DNA of 64,000 nucleotides from Ardenticatenaceae bacterium (GCA_020634415.1 JACKBT010000001.1:124001-188000), one strand, 5' to 3'; positions 25,951 to 35,931 are shown, numbered from the stretch's first letter. Translations and numbers: made by a program. The notes: generated from the letters alone by a model not told the origin.

Positions 25951-27174
25951 ATGCACATCACCCACCTCTCCCTGACGAACTTTCGCAATTACGGCCGTCT
26001 AGAACTCGATCTCGCCCCCAAAGCCACCCTGCTGCACGGCCAAAATGCCCAGGGAAAAACCAACTTACTCGAAGCCATCTACTATTTAGCCACCACCCGC
26101 TCGCCCCATGCCGACCAAGACTCCCAGCTTCTCAATTGGGATGCAGCCCAATTAGACGATCCCGTAGTAGTCGGCCGTTTAGTGGCCCACATTGCCACCA
26201 AACAAGGCAGCCAGCAGCTAGAAATGCGCCTCATCCAGGAGCGCAAAAACGGGCCTCGTTCCGACAACACCAGCTTTCGCCGCGAAGTGCTCGTCAATCG
26301 CCGCAAAGTACGCCTGATGGATTTATTGGGCCATTTGCGGGTCGTCCTCTTTATCCCCGAAGACGTGCAAATCATCACCGGCTCACCCACCAAACGGCGG
26401 CGCTATCTAGACATCACCCTCTGCCAGATCGATCCACTTTACTGCCGCGCCTTATCCGAATACAATAAGGTGCTAGAACAGCGAAATGCCTTGTTAAGGC
26501 AATTAGCAGAAGGCGGCGGGACACGTGAATTACTTTCCATATATGATGAAAAATTGGTTCATTTAGGCAGCCAGGTCTTTACCAGGCGTGCCACATTTTT
26601 ATCTGTAATCGCACGTGAAACGCAGCGCATTTACTATGAGGAATTAACAAGCGGCAACGAAACCATCACTCTCAGTTATTTGCCGCGTTTACAGGTAGCA
26701 GGGCCAAGCCGACCTGAAGATGTGCGTGATTTAGTAGCGTTGGGCAAATGGATCGAAGCCAATCCAGAGGAAGTTTCAGAACGATTTGCAACAACCACAG
26801 CGGCGGCCTATGCAGCCGATATTGGGCGAGGCAGCACCAATGTTGGCCCACACCGAGATGACTGGCGTATTTGGATCAACGGCCGTAATCTCAGCAGCTA
26901 CGGCTCACGGGGTCAGCAGCGCAGCGCAATCCTGGCCCTAAAAATGGCCGAAATCATTTGGATGACCAAAATGACAGGAGAATCACCCATCTTGTTACTA
27001 GATGAAGTCGTTGCTGAATTGGACGAACAGCGGCGAGCCTTACTGCTTCACTATGTACAGGAATCTACGCAAGCCATTTTAACTGCCACAGACCCGGCCA
27101 TGTTCACGGCCGATTTTCTACGGAATTCAACCAGTCTGCGCGTGGCAAACGGCCGTATTGAAACAGCTTCGTAA
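25951..27174 (+). CDS. recF: DNA replication and repair protein RecF
   Basis: 407 residues from MHITHLSLTNFRNYG (a longer frame opens 17 codons upstream but is unlike RecF). Walker A GQNAQGKTN, ABC signature YGSRGQQRSAILALKMAE and Walker B PILLLDEVVAELD define an SMC-like ATPase that loads RecA at single-strand gaps. The replication genes usually beside recF (dnaA, dnaN, gyrB) are not next to it here; a cyclase gene follows 12 bp later. Confidence 0.95.
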   Translation: MHITHLSLTNFRNYGRLELDLAPKATLLHGQNAQGKTNLLEAIYYLATTRSPHADQDSQLLNWDAAQLDDPVVVGRLVAHIATKQGSQQLEMRLIQERKNGPRSDNTSFRREVLVNRRKVRLMDLLGHLRVVLFIPEDVQIITGSPTKRRRYLDITLCQIDPLYCRALSEYNKVLEQRNALLRQLAEGGGTRELLSIYDEKLVHLGSQVFTRRATFLSVIARETQRIYYEELTSGNETITLSYLPRLQVAGPSRPEDVRDLVALGKWIEANPEEVSERFATTTAAAYAADIGRGSTNVGPHRDDWRIWINGRNLSSYGSRGQQRSAILALKMAEIIWMTKMTGESPILLLDEVVAELDEQRRALLLHYVQESTQAILTATDPAMFTADFLRNSTSLRVANGRIETAS

Positions 27175-27186
27175 TGGTAGCAAACA

Positions 27187-29154
27187 ATGGTTACAGACCC
27201 ACCAGCCCCCTCATCCGCCAAAATCCTCATCATAGATGATACCCTCGAAAATCGTGTCCTCCTCATCGCCCAACTGCGGTTAGAAGGCTACCAACTCATC
27301 GAAGCCAAAAATGGGCAAGAAGGCATCGAACTGGCCCACGTCCACAAACCAGAACTCATCCTCCTCGATGTCATGATGCCCGGCATAGATGGGTTTGAAA
27401 CCTGCCGCCGCCTCAAAAACGACGAAGCCACCCAATTCATCCCCATCATCATGCTCACCGCCCTGCGCGAACGCCAATACCGCATCAAAGGCATCGAAGC
27501 CGGTGCCGACGAATTTTTATCCCGCCCCCACGACCGCGAAGAACTATCCGTGCGCGTACGCACCCTCATCCGCCTCAAACGCGCCCGCGTCAGCTTAGAA
27601 GAAGAGCGCAACCGCTTACGCCTCCTCTACCAGATCAGCCGCGCCATCAACGCCCAACTCGACCTCGAATCCACCATGTCCGAAGTCATCACCCAAACCC
27701 AAAGGGCACTAGGAGCCACCAAAGGCAACATCATTTTACTGGATGAGCAAGGCGAAGTTACCCACAAATTCATGATCCGGGCTGGCTCCACACTGGAAAT
27801 TTCCGACCAGATCACCCGCGATGTCATGAGCCGCGGCCTGGGTGGCTGGCTGGTCAAACACAACCAGGCCGACATCATCCACGACATTAATAAGGATGAT
27901 CGTTGGGTCACACTGCCCGACCACCAGCAAGAGACTGGCTCGGCCATTGGCGTGCCCCTGTCCAATGCCAACCGCGTCGTGGGCATCCTCATCCTAAACC
28001 ACCCTGACACCAACTACTTCACCAACGAACACCTGGAACTGCTCAACTCCATCGCGGCACAGGCCACAATTTCCATTGAAAACGCTTCCCTGTTTACAAT
28101 TGCCCGCGACGAACGCCACCGACTAGAGGCCATTCTCTCACAATCTACCGATGCCATTATTACAACCGACGAAACCTGGTGCATTTCCCGATTGAACCAG
28201 GCTGCCGAACGCTTTTTTGACCTGGATGCCATTTCGCTGGTGGGTGTTTCCATTCGGCAAGTGCCTCAACTGCGGGCAATTGTGCCTTTATTTGAAAGTG
28301 CTTCACGGGTGCCACAGGCGCAAGAAGTGAATCTGAATGGCGACCGAATTCTTTTTGCCAGTGTTTCTCCCATCCAAGATGTTGGCTTTGTGGCCGTCAT
28401 GCAAGATGTTACCGAATTCAAACGGGCTGAAGAGATGAAGCTGGAGGCTGAGCGGCAGGAAAAGCAGCGGGTGAAGAATATGTTTTCCAGTTATATGGGG
28501 CCGCGCTTAGTGGAGCATGTGCTTTCCCATGAGCCTGGTTTGATGGCGCGACGGGAGCTGCGGGAATCGGCCGTGGTCATGTTTGTGGATATTCGTAACT
28601 GGACGGGTGGCATGATGACCAAAGTGTCGCCAGATGTCGCTATTCAACAGTTGAATGAATTTTTTACCAACATGATGGATATTGCGCTGGAAAACGATGG
28701 CACTGTTTTTGAGTTGACCGGCGATGAGATGCTGGTGGGGTTTAATGCGCCTTTTGACCAAAAAGATGCGCCTGTGCGAGCGGTGCGCACGGCCGTTACC
28801 ATGCAGCAAACCTTCAACGAACTACGCCAGGAATGGTTCGCCCGCATGGGCACAGAGCTGGGGTTGGGCATCGGCATCAACCTGGGTGATGTGGTGATGG
28901 GCAATGTGGGCGCCGAGACGCGCATGAGCTTCCGTATGGTCGGCGAGGCCATGAACACGGCCGCTCGTCTGGTAGACCTGGCCGAAGATGGGCAAATCGT
29001 TATTTCTAAAGCTGTGTATGAGGCTTTGCTAAAATTGGAGACCGATCTGCTAAGTGAGGTTGCTTTCCACACGATGCAGCCAGTTTTATTGAAGGGTATC
29101 AAGAACCATCAGCAGCTTTACCTGGTTCAAATTACCCGCCCTCCTTTAACCTGA
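27187..29154 (+). CDS. receiver-GAF-PAS-class III nucleotide cyclase
   Basis: 655 residues: receiver (Asp61 in LILLDVMMPG), a helical linker, GAF (about 150-300), PAS (about 310-410), then a class III cyclase domain (about 445-620). Both metal Asp motifs are present (MFVDIRNWT and TGDEMLVGF), as is NTAARL with the transition-state Asn/Arg. The residue that is Lys in adenylate cyclases is Glu (FELTGDE), as in guanylate cyclases; the second purine contact is Arg (FRMVGEAMN). Substrate specificity (cAMP or cGMP) is therefore open. Likely a phospho-controlled second-messenger enzyme. Confidence 0.92.
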   Translation: MVTDPPAPSSAKILIIDDTLENRVLLIAQLRLEGYQLIEAKNGQEGIELAHVHKPELILLDVMMPGIDGFETCRRLKNDEATQFIPIIMLTALRERQYRIKGIEAGADEFLSRPHDREELSVRVRTLIRLKRARVSLEEERNRLRLLYQISRAINAQLDLESTMSEVITQTQRALGATKGNIILLDEQGEVTHKFMIRAGSTLEISDQITRDVMSRGLGGWLVKHNQADIIHDINKDDRWVTLPDHQQETGSAIGVPLSNANRVVGILILNHPDTNYFTNEHLELLNSIAAQATISIENASLFTIARDERHRLEAILSQSTDAIITTDETWCISRLNQAAERFFDLDAISLVGVSIRQVPQLRAIVPLFESASRVPQAQEVNLNGDRILFASVSPIQDVGFVAVMQDVTEFKRAEEMKLEAERQEKQRVKNMFSSYMGPRLVEHVLSHEPGLMARRELRESAVVMFVDIRNWTGGMMTKVSPDVAIQQLNEFFTNMMDIALENDGTVFELTGDEMLVGFNAPFDQKDAPVRAVRTAVTMQQTFNELRQEWFARMGTELGLGIGINLGDVVMGNVGAETRMSFRMVGEAMNTAARLVDLAEDGQIVISKAVYEALLKLETDLLSEVAFHTMQPVLLKGIKNHQQLYLVQITRPPLT

Positions 29155-29155
29155 T

Positions 29156-29857
29156 TTATAACGGCCGTTTCCCCGGAACCCCCACCCGACGCGGATACAC
29201 CCCAGGCGTAGCCCGCACCTTAGCCACCTTCACCAAATAATGCTCCCGATGAAGCAGTTGCACAGGGTAGATTTCGGCAGCAGCCCCACCCAGCGTGTGA
29301 ACGGCCGTCTGTGCCGCCGCCACCTCCTCTTCCACACCACTGCCCTTTTGCGCTAACACATGCCCCCCCACCCGCGCCAAAGGCAGCAAATACTCCACCA
29401 ACACCCGCAGCGTCGCCACCCCTCGCGCCACCACCCAATCATACCGCTCCCGATGCGCCGCCGACTGCCCCAGCACCTCGCCCCGCTCCGCCACAATCTG
29501 CACACCAGCCAACCCCAATTCAGCAGCCACCGCCTGCAAAAACTGCGTCTTCTTCGCCACACTATCCACCAACACCAACTGCATCTTAGGAAACAGAATT
29601 TTAAGCGGCATGCCAGGAAAACCGGCCCCTGTGCCCACATCAATCAACGTACAGCCACCCAAATCCCCTGTCACAGTGGCACAAGTCAACGAGTCTAAAA
29701 AGTGGCGTTCTTGGATTTCGTTCGGTTGGCGAACGGCCGTTAAATTCATCCGCTCATTCCAGGCCAAAAGCAGCCTTTGGTACACAGCAAACTGGTCAAG
29801 CTGTTCATCAGAAAGTGTCAGGCCCCAAACGGCCGTTTGTTCCGCCAACCACCTCAT
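29156..29857 (-). CDS. rsmG: 16S rRNA (guanine-N7) methyltransferase
   Basis: 233 residues. N-terminal LLAWNERMNLTAVR and HFLDSLT, SAM-binding loop LIDVGTGAGFPGMPLKI, and ARGVATLRVLVEY all match RsmG (GidB), which methylates G527 of 16S rRNA. Its start overlaps the stop of the upstream SBP gene by 4 bp. Confidence 0.95.
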   Translation of the reverse strand: MRWLAEQTAVWGLTLSDEQLDQFAVYQRLLLAWNERMNLTAVRQPNEIQERHFLDSLTCATVTGDLGGCTLIDVGTGAGFPGMPLKILFPKMQLVLVDSVAKKTQFLQAVAAELGLAGVQIVAERGEVLGQSAAHRERYDWVVARGVATLRVLVEYLLPLARVGGHVLAQKGSGVEEEVAAAQTAVHTLGGAAAEIYPVQLLHREHYLVKVAKVRATPGVYPRRVGVPGKRPL

Positions 29858-31710
29858 TGCCGACTGCGCTCCAAACGCTTCAACGTCTCATCAATCAGAT
29901 ACGTATCCCACTGCTCCCCTCCAAAAACCGCCGGCACAAACTCCAGCCACGACTGCACCAGCAACAACCTGCCCGGCACATAAAGCGGCGTAAGCGGCTC
30001 CAGCCCATCTCGGCCAAAAAGGTCATTTTCAATCTCACCATACAACGCCAGCCGATGCTCATCCCCCAACGTATTCGCCGCCTGCCGAATCAACTCATCC
30101 ACCGCCGAACAAGGGCGATTCAGCCGATTTTCACTCTCCGTACAATGCACCAGATCCCCCAGCCAATTATGCGCATCGGGAAAATAGGCCGCCCAACCCA
30201 ACTCCCACATATCAGGGCGGTCAGCAGCAGCATCCGGTCTGGTATTAGCCAGCAGCGTACCAAACTGCACCTGCTCAATCACAATCTTCTCCGTTGGGCA
30301 GCGCAAATTATCTTCCCACATCGTCTTCAGCACCTCCGCCCGCTGCAAAGCAATATCCGAAGAGCTAATCATAAAACGAATCGTGGGCAATGATTCGCAA
30401 ACACCAAAGCCACTGGCAGCTACTTGCTGGCTGGCATAATCGGGGCTATACCCCTGCCCCACCTGATCAAACGGCAAAGCCCCCACCGCCCCCGGCGGTG
30501 TCAAATGGCGCATCGGCAGCCCCTGATTACCAACAATGGCTTCCACCAACGCTTCGCGGTTTATGGCCGCCGCAAACGCCCGCCTCATCGCCGCCTCACG
30601 AAACACAGGACTGTCAAAGTTATAGCCCAGATAAAAGACGGTCTGTTCCGTAATCAACCGCGCCTTTAATGGGGTATCCTCCATAAATTCTTCGCGCCTG
30701 TTTTCAGGTAATGGGCTTAAATCTAGCAATTTATCTTGCCACAAGTTGTAAGCGGCCGTTTCATCCTCCAAAAAAAGCACATTCACCACATCCACATTGC
30801 CGCCGCGCCAAAGGGGCCATTCACTGTTTCGGTGCAAAACAAGCCGAGTGGCAGCACTATTCGCCGCCAACGGCATAAAAGGGCCACTGGTAAGCAGATT
30901 TTCTGGCAGCACCCATTCCTCCTTCAATTCTTCCACCAGTTCCCGCGGGATCGGATGAAACAAGGGGAGGGTAGTTAGCGTTAAGAAATAGGTGGCAGGT
31001 TCTGTAAGCGCCACCTGCAAAGTATAATCATCCAAAGCCTGCACCCGAACCCGCTTCAAATCAGCTTCCGAAGACCCCTGGGCAATATACACAGGTTCAC
31101 ACCCCTCAATAATGAAGAGGGCAAAAGCATCAGGCGAACCTGTAGCCTGATTACAAGCACGTTGGATGGCATAGACAACATCATCGGCCACAACAGGGCG
31201 CACCGGCTCAGCCGGCCAGATGGACGCATTTTGACGACGATTTTCCGCGGGTCTCACCCAATAAACATCATCACGTAGATGGAATGTCCATACCCGCCCA
31301 TCCCGGCTCACATCCCAACTTTCAGCCAACTCTGGCTCCACAATATTATGAATATGGTTGTAATTGGTAAGGCCCACAAACATATTTTCGAGCAAATCAA
31401 TGCCGGCGGCACTAGCCGCCGTTTGGGGGTCTACATTAGGAGAGCTACCCAAAAAACTGATGTCTAAGGCAATGGGGTCGGAGGGTACGTCAGCCGTGCC
31501 GACAGGCTCAGGCGTAGCCGTCACCGCCACTGTCTGCCGCACCACCCGTGTAACAATCTGAGCAGTCCCTTCAATCACCACCACCTCTGTTACCACAACG
31601 GTTGGCGCATTTACTTCAGCGTCTGGGATAATTTGGCTGCACGCCAACAACAAACTGCCGATCAAGACAAGCCAAGCCAAACGGGCATACCAATTTTGCC
31701 AAGCAATCAT
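29854..31710 (-). CDS. ABC transporter substrate-binding lipoprotein (SBP family 5)
   Basis: 618 residues. Signal peptide with lipobox SLLLACSQ. The family 5 fold is evident from VEPELAESWDVSRDGRVWTFHLRDDVYW, VKDVVYAIQ-like VADDVVYAIQRACN, and AFAAAINREALVEAI. Such proteins capture oligopeptides, nickel or sugars for an ABC importer. No permease or ATPase genes adjoin it. Downstream rsmG overlaps it, so the two are co-transcribed. Confidence 0.9.
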   Translation of the reverse strand: MIAWQNWYARLAWLVLIGSLLLACSQIIPDAEVNAPTVVVTEVVVIEGTAQIVTRVVRQTVAVTATPEPVGTADVPSDPIALDISFLGSSPNVDPQTAASAAGIDLLENMFVGLTNYNHIHNIVEPELAESWDVSRDGRVWTFHLRDDVYWVRPAENRRQNASIWPAEPVRPVVADDVVYAIQRACNQATGSPDAFALFIIEGCEPVYIAQGSSEADLKRVRVQALDDYTLQVALTEPATYFLTLTTLPLFHPIPRELVEELKEEWVLPENLLTSGPFMPLAANSAATRLVLHRNSEWPLWRGGNVDVVNVLFLEDETAAYNLWQDKLLDLSPLPENRREEFMEDTPLKARLITEQTVFYLGYNFDSPVFREAAMRRAFAAAINREALVEAIVGNQGLPMRHLTPPGAVGALPFDQVGQGYSPDYASQQVAASGFGVCESLPTIRFMISSSDIALQRAEVLKTMWEDNLRCPTEKIVIEQVQFGTLLANTRPDAAADRPDMWELGWAAYFPDAHNWLGDLVHCTESENRLNRPCSAVDELIRQAANTLGDEHRLALYGEIENDLFGRDGLEPLTPLYVPGRLLLVQSWLEFVPAVFGGEQWDTYLIDETLKRLERSRQ

Positions 31711-31849
31711 CGCGTCATGCTATCCGATGCCAATAGAGTAGACAAGTTTTAACTGTGTGAAAATCGTGTGGAATGCGCCGATAAGGTTGCCAGCTTATGG
31801 CACGAGTAGTAATATATAGCTAAATTCTCAGCCCAAGAGGCCACACTAC

Positions 31850-33085
31850 ATGTACGAACGGGTCCTGGTTGTTGACGACTCAGAGGAAGTTCGCAACTTC
31901 CTGATAGACTACATTCTAAAACCGAAAGGCTTTGAAGTACTGATAGCTACGAATGGACAGATGGGTCTGGAAATGGCTATTGCCAAAGAGCCAGATTTGA
32001 TGATCGTAGATCAGCAAATGCCCCGTCTGACAGGGTTGGAAGTACTGCAAAAGCTAAAGGAACGCGGTGTTGATATTCCGGCCATTCTGGCTACAGCGCA
32101 TGGCTCGGAGGATACGGCCGTTGCCGCCTTTCGCCTGGGTATACGCGATTACATTATCAAGCCCTTTGATGCTGATGAAATTGGTGAATCTGTAGACCGT
32201 GCGCTGCGAGAGAGTCGCTTGCAGCGTGAACGTGACCAACTGGTGCAGCAGTTGATGGAAAGTAACTCTCAGTTACAACGCCGTGCCCAAGAATTGAATG
32301 TATTGTATGGTGTTGGCAAATCCGTTTCGGCCTCGTTGAACCTAACAGAGGTGCTGCATCGAGTGGTGGAAGCGGCCGTTTACGTCGTTGGTGCCGAAGA
32401 AGGGTCGTTAATGCTCTTAGACGAAGACCAAAACGAACTATACATCCGTGCTTCCAAGAACCTCGACTCCAAAGCCCAATCAGTACGCCGCCGTGTAACC
32501 GACAGTTTGGCCGGCAAAGTGCTGCAAACCAAACGCGCCATCGCCATCGGCAATGACTCCCAACAATGGAAGCGCACCCACACCGCCCTCCTCGTCAAAT
32601 CACTCATCTACGTCCCCCTCATCCTGCAAAATAAACCCATCGGTGTGTTGGGCGTAGCCAACCGCATCAAAGAAACATCATTCGACAGCAATGATACGCG
32701 GGCACTCTCGGCCTTAGCTGGTTACGCCACGATTGCCATAAACAACGCCAATCAGTTCAGCCAGATGGAAGTGGATCGCAATATCTTGCGTGCCTTAGTC
32801 GAGCAAACCGATGAGCCAATCCTGGTTCTGGACGAGAGCGACCGGCTTGTCCTCCTCAATGGCCCCGCCCAAAAAGCCTTTCATCTGTCCGATGATGAAG
32901 TGTTAGGCAAATCTATTAGCACCATCACAAACAATAAGGCGCTGGTAGATTTTGCCACGCAGCCAGCCAGCGCAAGCACCGCCACAGAACTGGAAATTCA
33001 AGGGGATGATGGCAAAATTTACCTTAGCAAATTGACCTTGATAAAAGGTGGCGGACGATCTTTACAAATGCAGCCACTTTCGTAA
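31850..33085 (+). CDS. receiver-GAF-PAS signalling protein without output domain
   Basis: 411 residues. Receiver (VVDDSEEVR, Asp54 in MIVDQQMP, Lys in YIIKPFD), coiled coil (about 120-150), GAF (about 155-300), PAS (about 310-405). It ends LTLIKGGGRSLQMQPLS, just where relatives continue into a histidine kinase domain, so the protein is either a natural sensor/adaptor or truncated. A terminator follows 25 bp later and no downstream kinase ORF is found. Confidence 0.88.
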   Translation: MYERVLVVDDSEEVRNFLIDYILKPKGFEVLIATNGQMGLEMAIAKEPDLMIVDQQMPRLTGLEVLQKLKERGVDIPAILATAHGSEDTAVAAFRLGIRDYIIKPFDADEIGESVDRALRESRLQRERDQLVQQLMESNSQLQRRAQELNVLYGVGKSVSASLNLTEVLHRVVEAAVYVVGAEEGSLMLLDEDQNELYIRASKNLDSKAQSVRRRVTDSLAGKVLQTKRAIAIGNDSQQWKRTHTALLVKSLIYVPLILQNKPIGVLGVANRIKETSFDSNDTRALSALAGYATIAINNANQFSQMEVDRNILRALVEQTDEPILVLDESDRLVLLNGPAQKAFHLSDDEVLGKSISTITNNKALVDFATQPASASTATELEIQGDDGKIYLSKLTLIKGGGRSLQMQPLS

Positions 33086-33109
33086 GGGGTATGCAATTTT
33101 ATCAAGAAT

Positions 33110-33143
33110 AAAAAAATCCGATTTCAGTGAAATCGGATTTTTT
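33110..33143. terminator. bidirectional Rho-independent terminator
   Basis: AAAAAATCCGATTT, CAGTG loop, AAATCGGATTTTTT: symmetrical A and T runs serve both the plus-strand receiver-GAF-PAS gene and the minus-strand ftsK-like operon. Confidence 0.93.
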
Positions 33144-33154
33144 GTTGGTTGGTT

Positions 33155-33379
33155 TTATGCCTTCATGCCTAACCAGAAGTGGTTAAGCTGGACGCTTTTA
33201 ATCGGCTTAACCTCAATATGCCCTACACTTTTTTCCTCAGGCAACATTTTTGTATTGACATAACAAAGTTCAGGAAAACGGCCGTATTTCTCCTGATAAT
33301 AATCAGCCGCCCGCGTCACCTTCTCATCAAGCGACCGTACCTGGTCAGCATCTAGCCACAACATACCAATATTCATCAT
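33155..33379 (-). CDS. small hypothetical protein of the SOS operon (74 aa)
   Basis: Starts at ATG 33379 with AGGAG 5 nt upstream, 12 bp after the ftsK-like stop. Sequence begins MMNIGMLWLDAD and has a helix (SLDEKVTRAADYYQEKYGR) then an FPELCYVN strand. It resembles small uncharacterised proteins of about 70 residues found in Chloroflexota, but I assign no function. Same transcription unit as the FtsK-like ATPase and ended by the 33110 terminator. Confidence 0.72.
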   Translation of the reverse strand: MMNIGMLWLDADQVRSLDEKVTRAADYYQEKYGRFPELCYVNTKMLPEEKSVGHIEVKPIKSVQLNHFWLGMKA

Positions 33380-33391
33380 CCACACTCCTAA

Positions 33392-35092
33392 TTAGTCATC
33401 ATCAAACGGCAGCCAATCATCCTCAAACATTTCATACTCCGTCTCCGGCTCTTCCTCCAAATCGGCCACCAAAATCCCATCATCAGTCTCTTCAAAATCA
33501 ACAACCGCCACCTCGGCAACAGCTTCTTCCAACTCTGCCTCAACAAAAAGTGCCTTTTTTGCTGGAACCGTGGAAATGACCTCAAATGGCTTGGCGGTAG
33601 ATTGCTCGTTCACCATCGGAAAGTGATACGGCCGTCTTTGAGACACATCACCAAGCACATGATAAATTTTCACATCACTCAATGTATCATCAGGCTCATC
33701 CTCAATAAAGGGAAAGCTAGAATCGGCCGTTTCCAATTCTTCCGCAACCTCCACCTCCACTTCTTCCTCCACCACATCCTCAACCGCCATCTCCTCATCA
33801 TGAAAAAGCCGAATCATCGGTTGTGGAGCATAAACCAACGGTTGATGCCCCAACTCCTTCTCCGCCACCTCTTCTAACTCCATCGCCAGCGATACCTTCT
33901 CAATCCCCTCAACCCGCAAAGAAACAACATCGCCATTAAACACAAAATGCTGCGGCAGTTCCTCATCCGCCATCTCCAATTCGGCATCTGCCAGGGAGAT
34001 AAAATCATTCACAGCCTGCGCCAGCAACGCTGGCGGACGATTACGATGAAGTTCCTGCAACGTCATATGCAAATCATAATCACCAATATAAGCCGCCTGG
34101 AAATGGGTCATATATTGCCCAGCCACAGCCAAAAAATCCCCCTGCCCCAACAGATATTCCGCCTGCGACCCCTGCACCCCAGTAATCGCCACAGCCTGGT
34201 CACCATCAGCCATACGCCCCACAATCTGCACCGAAATATTGGCCTTTAGAAGATTATCCAAAACGGCCGATTGCGGCCGATCCGTACTCATCACCAAATG
34301 CACCCCTACGTCGGCCCCCCGTTGAGCCAAAAAACGAATCCCATCCCGCACCAGCGGCTCACCAGATTCAAGCAAAGCCACCACCTCATCAACCACCACC
34401 AAAATAGTGGGGGCCACCACCTCATACTCCAAACGATAACTAACCTCATTCATCAAAAAGGCCATCGTTTCACGAACATCCTCAGAATCCCCAATCACCT
34501 TCGCCAACATATGTGGCAGGTAATTCAGACCCTGCAAAGTCGCACCCTCGCCTGCCCCATTGCATGCACCATCCACAATCACAAACTGAACCCGTGACTG
34601 CCGATTCATCAAGGCCAACGAAATAGCCAGAGAACGAAGCAAAGCAGTTTTACCCGCCCCAGACACACCCGACACCAAAATATGGGTCATGTCCTGTTCC
34701 GAGAAATCAAGCAGCACCGGACGGCCGTCTTCAGCCAAACCTAAAACGGCCGTTATCGGCGGCACCTCCACCAACAACGACATCAAATCCAACAGCGACA
34801 CCGGCGGCATCTCCCGCTGCGACACATCCAAACGAAACACACCGTCTTCACGGCTCAACGACACTGGCACACCCAACGTGTGCATCAAATCATCCGTCAG
34901 CACCTTCAGTCGCTCCAAACCCGTCGCCAACTGCGTATGCAAATTAAAGCTAATCGAGCGCGGCTTCACCGTCCCCCCCGCCACATGCGCATCCATCTGA
35001 TGCCGATTAAAGACATGCTCAATCTGCATAGACTGCACTTCTAATTGATGCTGTAATCGCTTCTCCTGAATTTCGTCCCGCTGCTCGAACAT
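33392..35092 (-). CDS. FtsK/SpoIIIE-type ATPase, probably LexA-controlled
   Basis: 566 residues, no membrane segments. An N-terminal helical region is followed by an FtsK-like motor: ITAVLGLAEDGRPVLLDFSE, Walker A GVSGAGKTALLRSL (about 144), Walker B ILVVVDEVVALLE (about 232), sensor LVMSTDRPQ. The C-terminal about 200 residues are acidic and low complexity, without a winged-helix gamma domain, so it is not the chromosomal FtsK. A LexA-type box lies 15 bp before the start and lexA is the next gene upstream, so a DNA-damage-related role is likely by inference. Confidence 0.87.
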   Translation of the reverse strand: MFEQRDEIQEKRLQHQLEVQSMQIEHVFNRHQMDAHVAGGTVKPRSISFNLHTQLATGLERLKVLTDDLMHTLGVPVSLSREDGVFRLDVSQREMPPVSLLDLMSLLVEVPPITAVLGLAEDGRPVLLDFSEQDMTHILVSGVSGAGKTALLRSLAISLALMNRQSRVQFVIVDGACNGAGEGATLQGLNYLPHMLAKVIGDSEDVRETMAFLMNEVSYRLEYEVVAPTILVVVDEVVALLESGEPLVRDGIRFLAQRGADVGVHLVMSTDRPQSAVLDNLLKANISVQIVGRMADGDQAVAITGVQGSQAEYLLGQGDFLAVAGQYMTHFQAAYIGDYDLHMTLQELHRNRPPALLAQAVNDFISLADAELEMADEELPQHFVFNGDVVSLRVEGIEKVSLAMELEEVAEKELGHQPLVYAPQPMIRLFHDEEMAVEDVVEEEVEVEVAEELETADSSFPFIEDEPDDTLSDVKIYHVLGDVSQRRPYHFPMVNEQSTAKPFEVISTVPAKKALFVEAELEEAVAEVAVVDFEETDDGILVADLEEEPETEYEMFEDDWLPFDDD

Positions 35093-35106
35093 AGTGCCCC
35101 TTTTTA

Positions 35107-35120
35107 CGAACGCATGTTCT
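35107..35120 (-). promoter_or_regulatory. LexA (SOS) box upstream of the ftsK-like gene
   Basis: CGAACGCATGTTCT (plus strand) differs from the Gram-positive CGAAC-N4-GTTCG consensus at the last base only. It lies between the lexA terminator and the ribosome-binding site (AGGGG) of the ftsK-like gene. Confidence 0.7.
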
Positions 35121-35130
35121 TATTTCCTCT

Positions 35131-35157
35131 AAAAAAAAGGACGGCAACTGCCGTCCT
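35131..35157 (-). terminator. terminator of lexA
   Basis: AGGACGGC, AACT-type loop, GCCGTCCT, followed on the minus strand by eight U. Confidence 0.92.
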
Positions 35158-35180
35158 CTCAATTTTCGTCAAACACAATC

Positions 35181-35858
35181 TCACGCCGTCTGTCGCAAGA
35201 CCATCATCACCTTACCCTGAATCCGTACATCATTTGTCGGTACATAAATCGGCTCCATCGTCGGATTGGCAGGCTGCAGCCGCACTCGCTTGCCTTCATG
35301 GTAAAAATGCTTCAGTGTCGTTGTTCCACTCGAATCAATCCACACCGCCACCATATCACCATTTTGCGCCGTCTCCTGCCGCCGCATAATCACAATATCG
35401 CCATCATTCACCATCGCGTCAATCATAGACTCACCACTGACACGCAGGGCATACAAATCATCTGTCTTTTTAGAGCCAAGCATCGTGGCACTCACCTCTA
35501 CTGCATCATCCTCGTCAAACACATCAAAGCTATCATTACCAACTTCAATGGGCTTACCGGCCACAATTTGACCAAGCATCGGAATCTGCAACATACGGTT
35601 GACATGATTCACCGCATATTGCACAAATGCTCTAGCCTTCTCCGTTAAACGCAAACCGCGTGAAACATCCGATTCACGCTCAATCAGCCCTTTCTCCTCC
35701 AATTTGCCAAGATTGTAATTGACAACAGAAGTAGAACTTATACTTGTGGCTGCCCCAATTTCACGGATTGTAGGTGGGCGATCATTTTCCCCGACATATA
35801 ATCCAATGTAATTCAAAATATTTTGCTGCCGCTCAGATAATGGTTTTTCTTTGCTCAT
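35181..35858 (-). CDS. lexA: SOS repressor LexA
   Basis: 225 residues from MSKEKPLSERQ. N-terminal winged helix (RPPTIREIGAATSISSTSVVNYNLGKL), autocleavage bond Ala100-Gly101 (IVAGKP), catalytic Ser144 (SGESMIDAM) and Lys183 (LKHF). RecA filaments trigger self-cleavage and derepression. Its promoter (35932-35960) contains an exact SOS box, so lexA is autoregulated. Confidence 0.96.
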   Translation of the reverse strand: MSKEKPLSERQQNILNYIGLYVGENDRPPTIREIGAATSISSTSVVNYNLGKLEEKGLIERESDVSRGLRLTEKARAFVQYAVNHVNRMLQIPMLGQIVAGKPIEVGNDSFDVFDEDDAVEVSATMLGSKKTDDLYALRVSGESMIDAMVNDGDIVIMRRQETAQNGDMVAVWIDSSGTTTLKHFYHEGKRVRLQPANPTMEPIYVPTNDVRIQGKVMMVLRQTA

Positions 35859-35931
35859 TTGACTATACTCCAAGACCGAATGCGGGCGCAAAGCTCACAA
35901 AAGATCACAAAACCGCTCATATGTTCTGCGA

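Noticed and set aside
33392..35092. Chromosomal FtsK
   Set aside because: No membrane domain, no gamma winged helix, short length; only the motor core is related.
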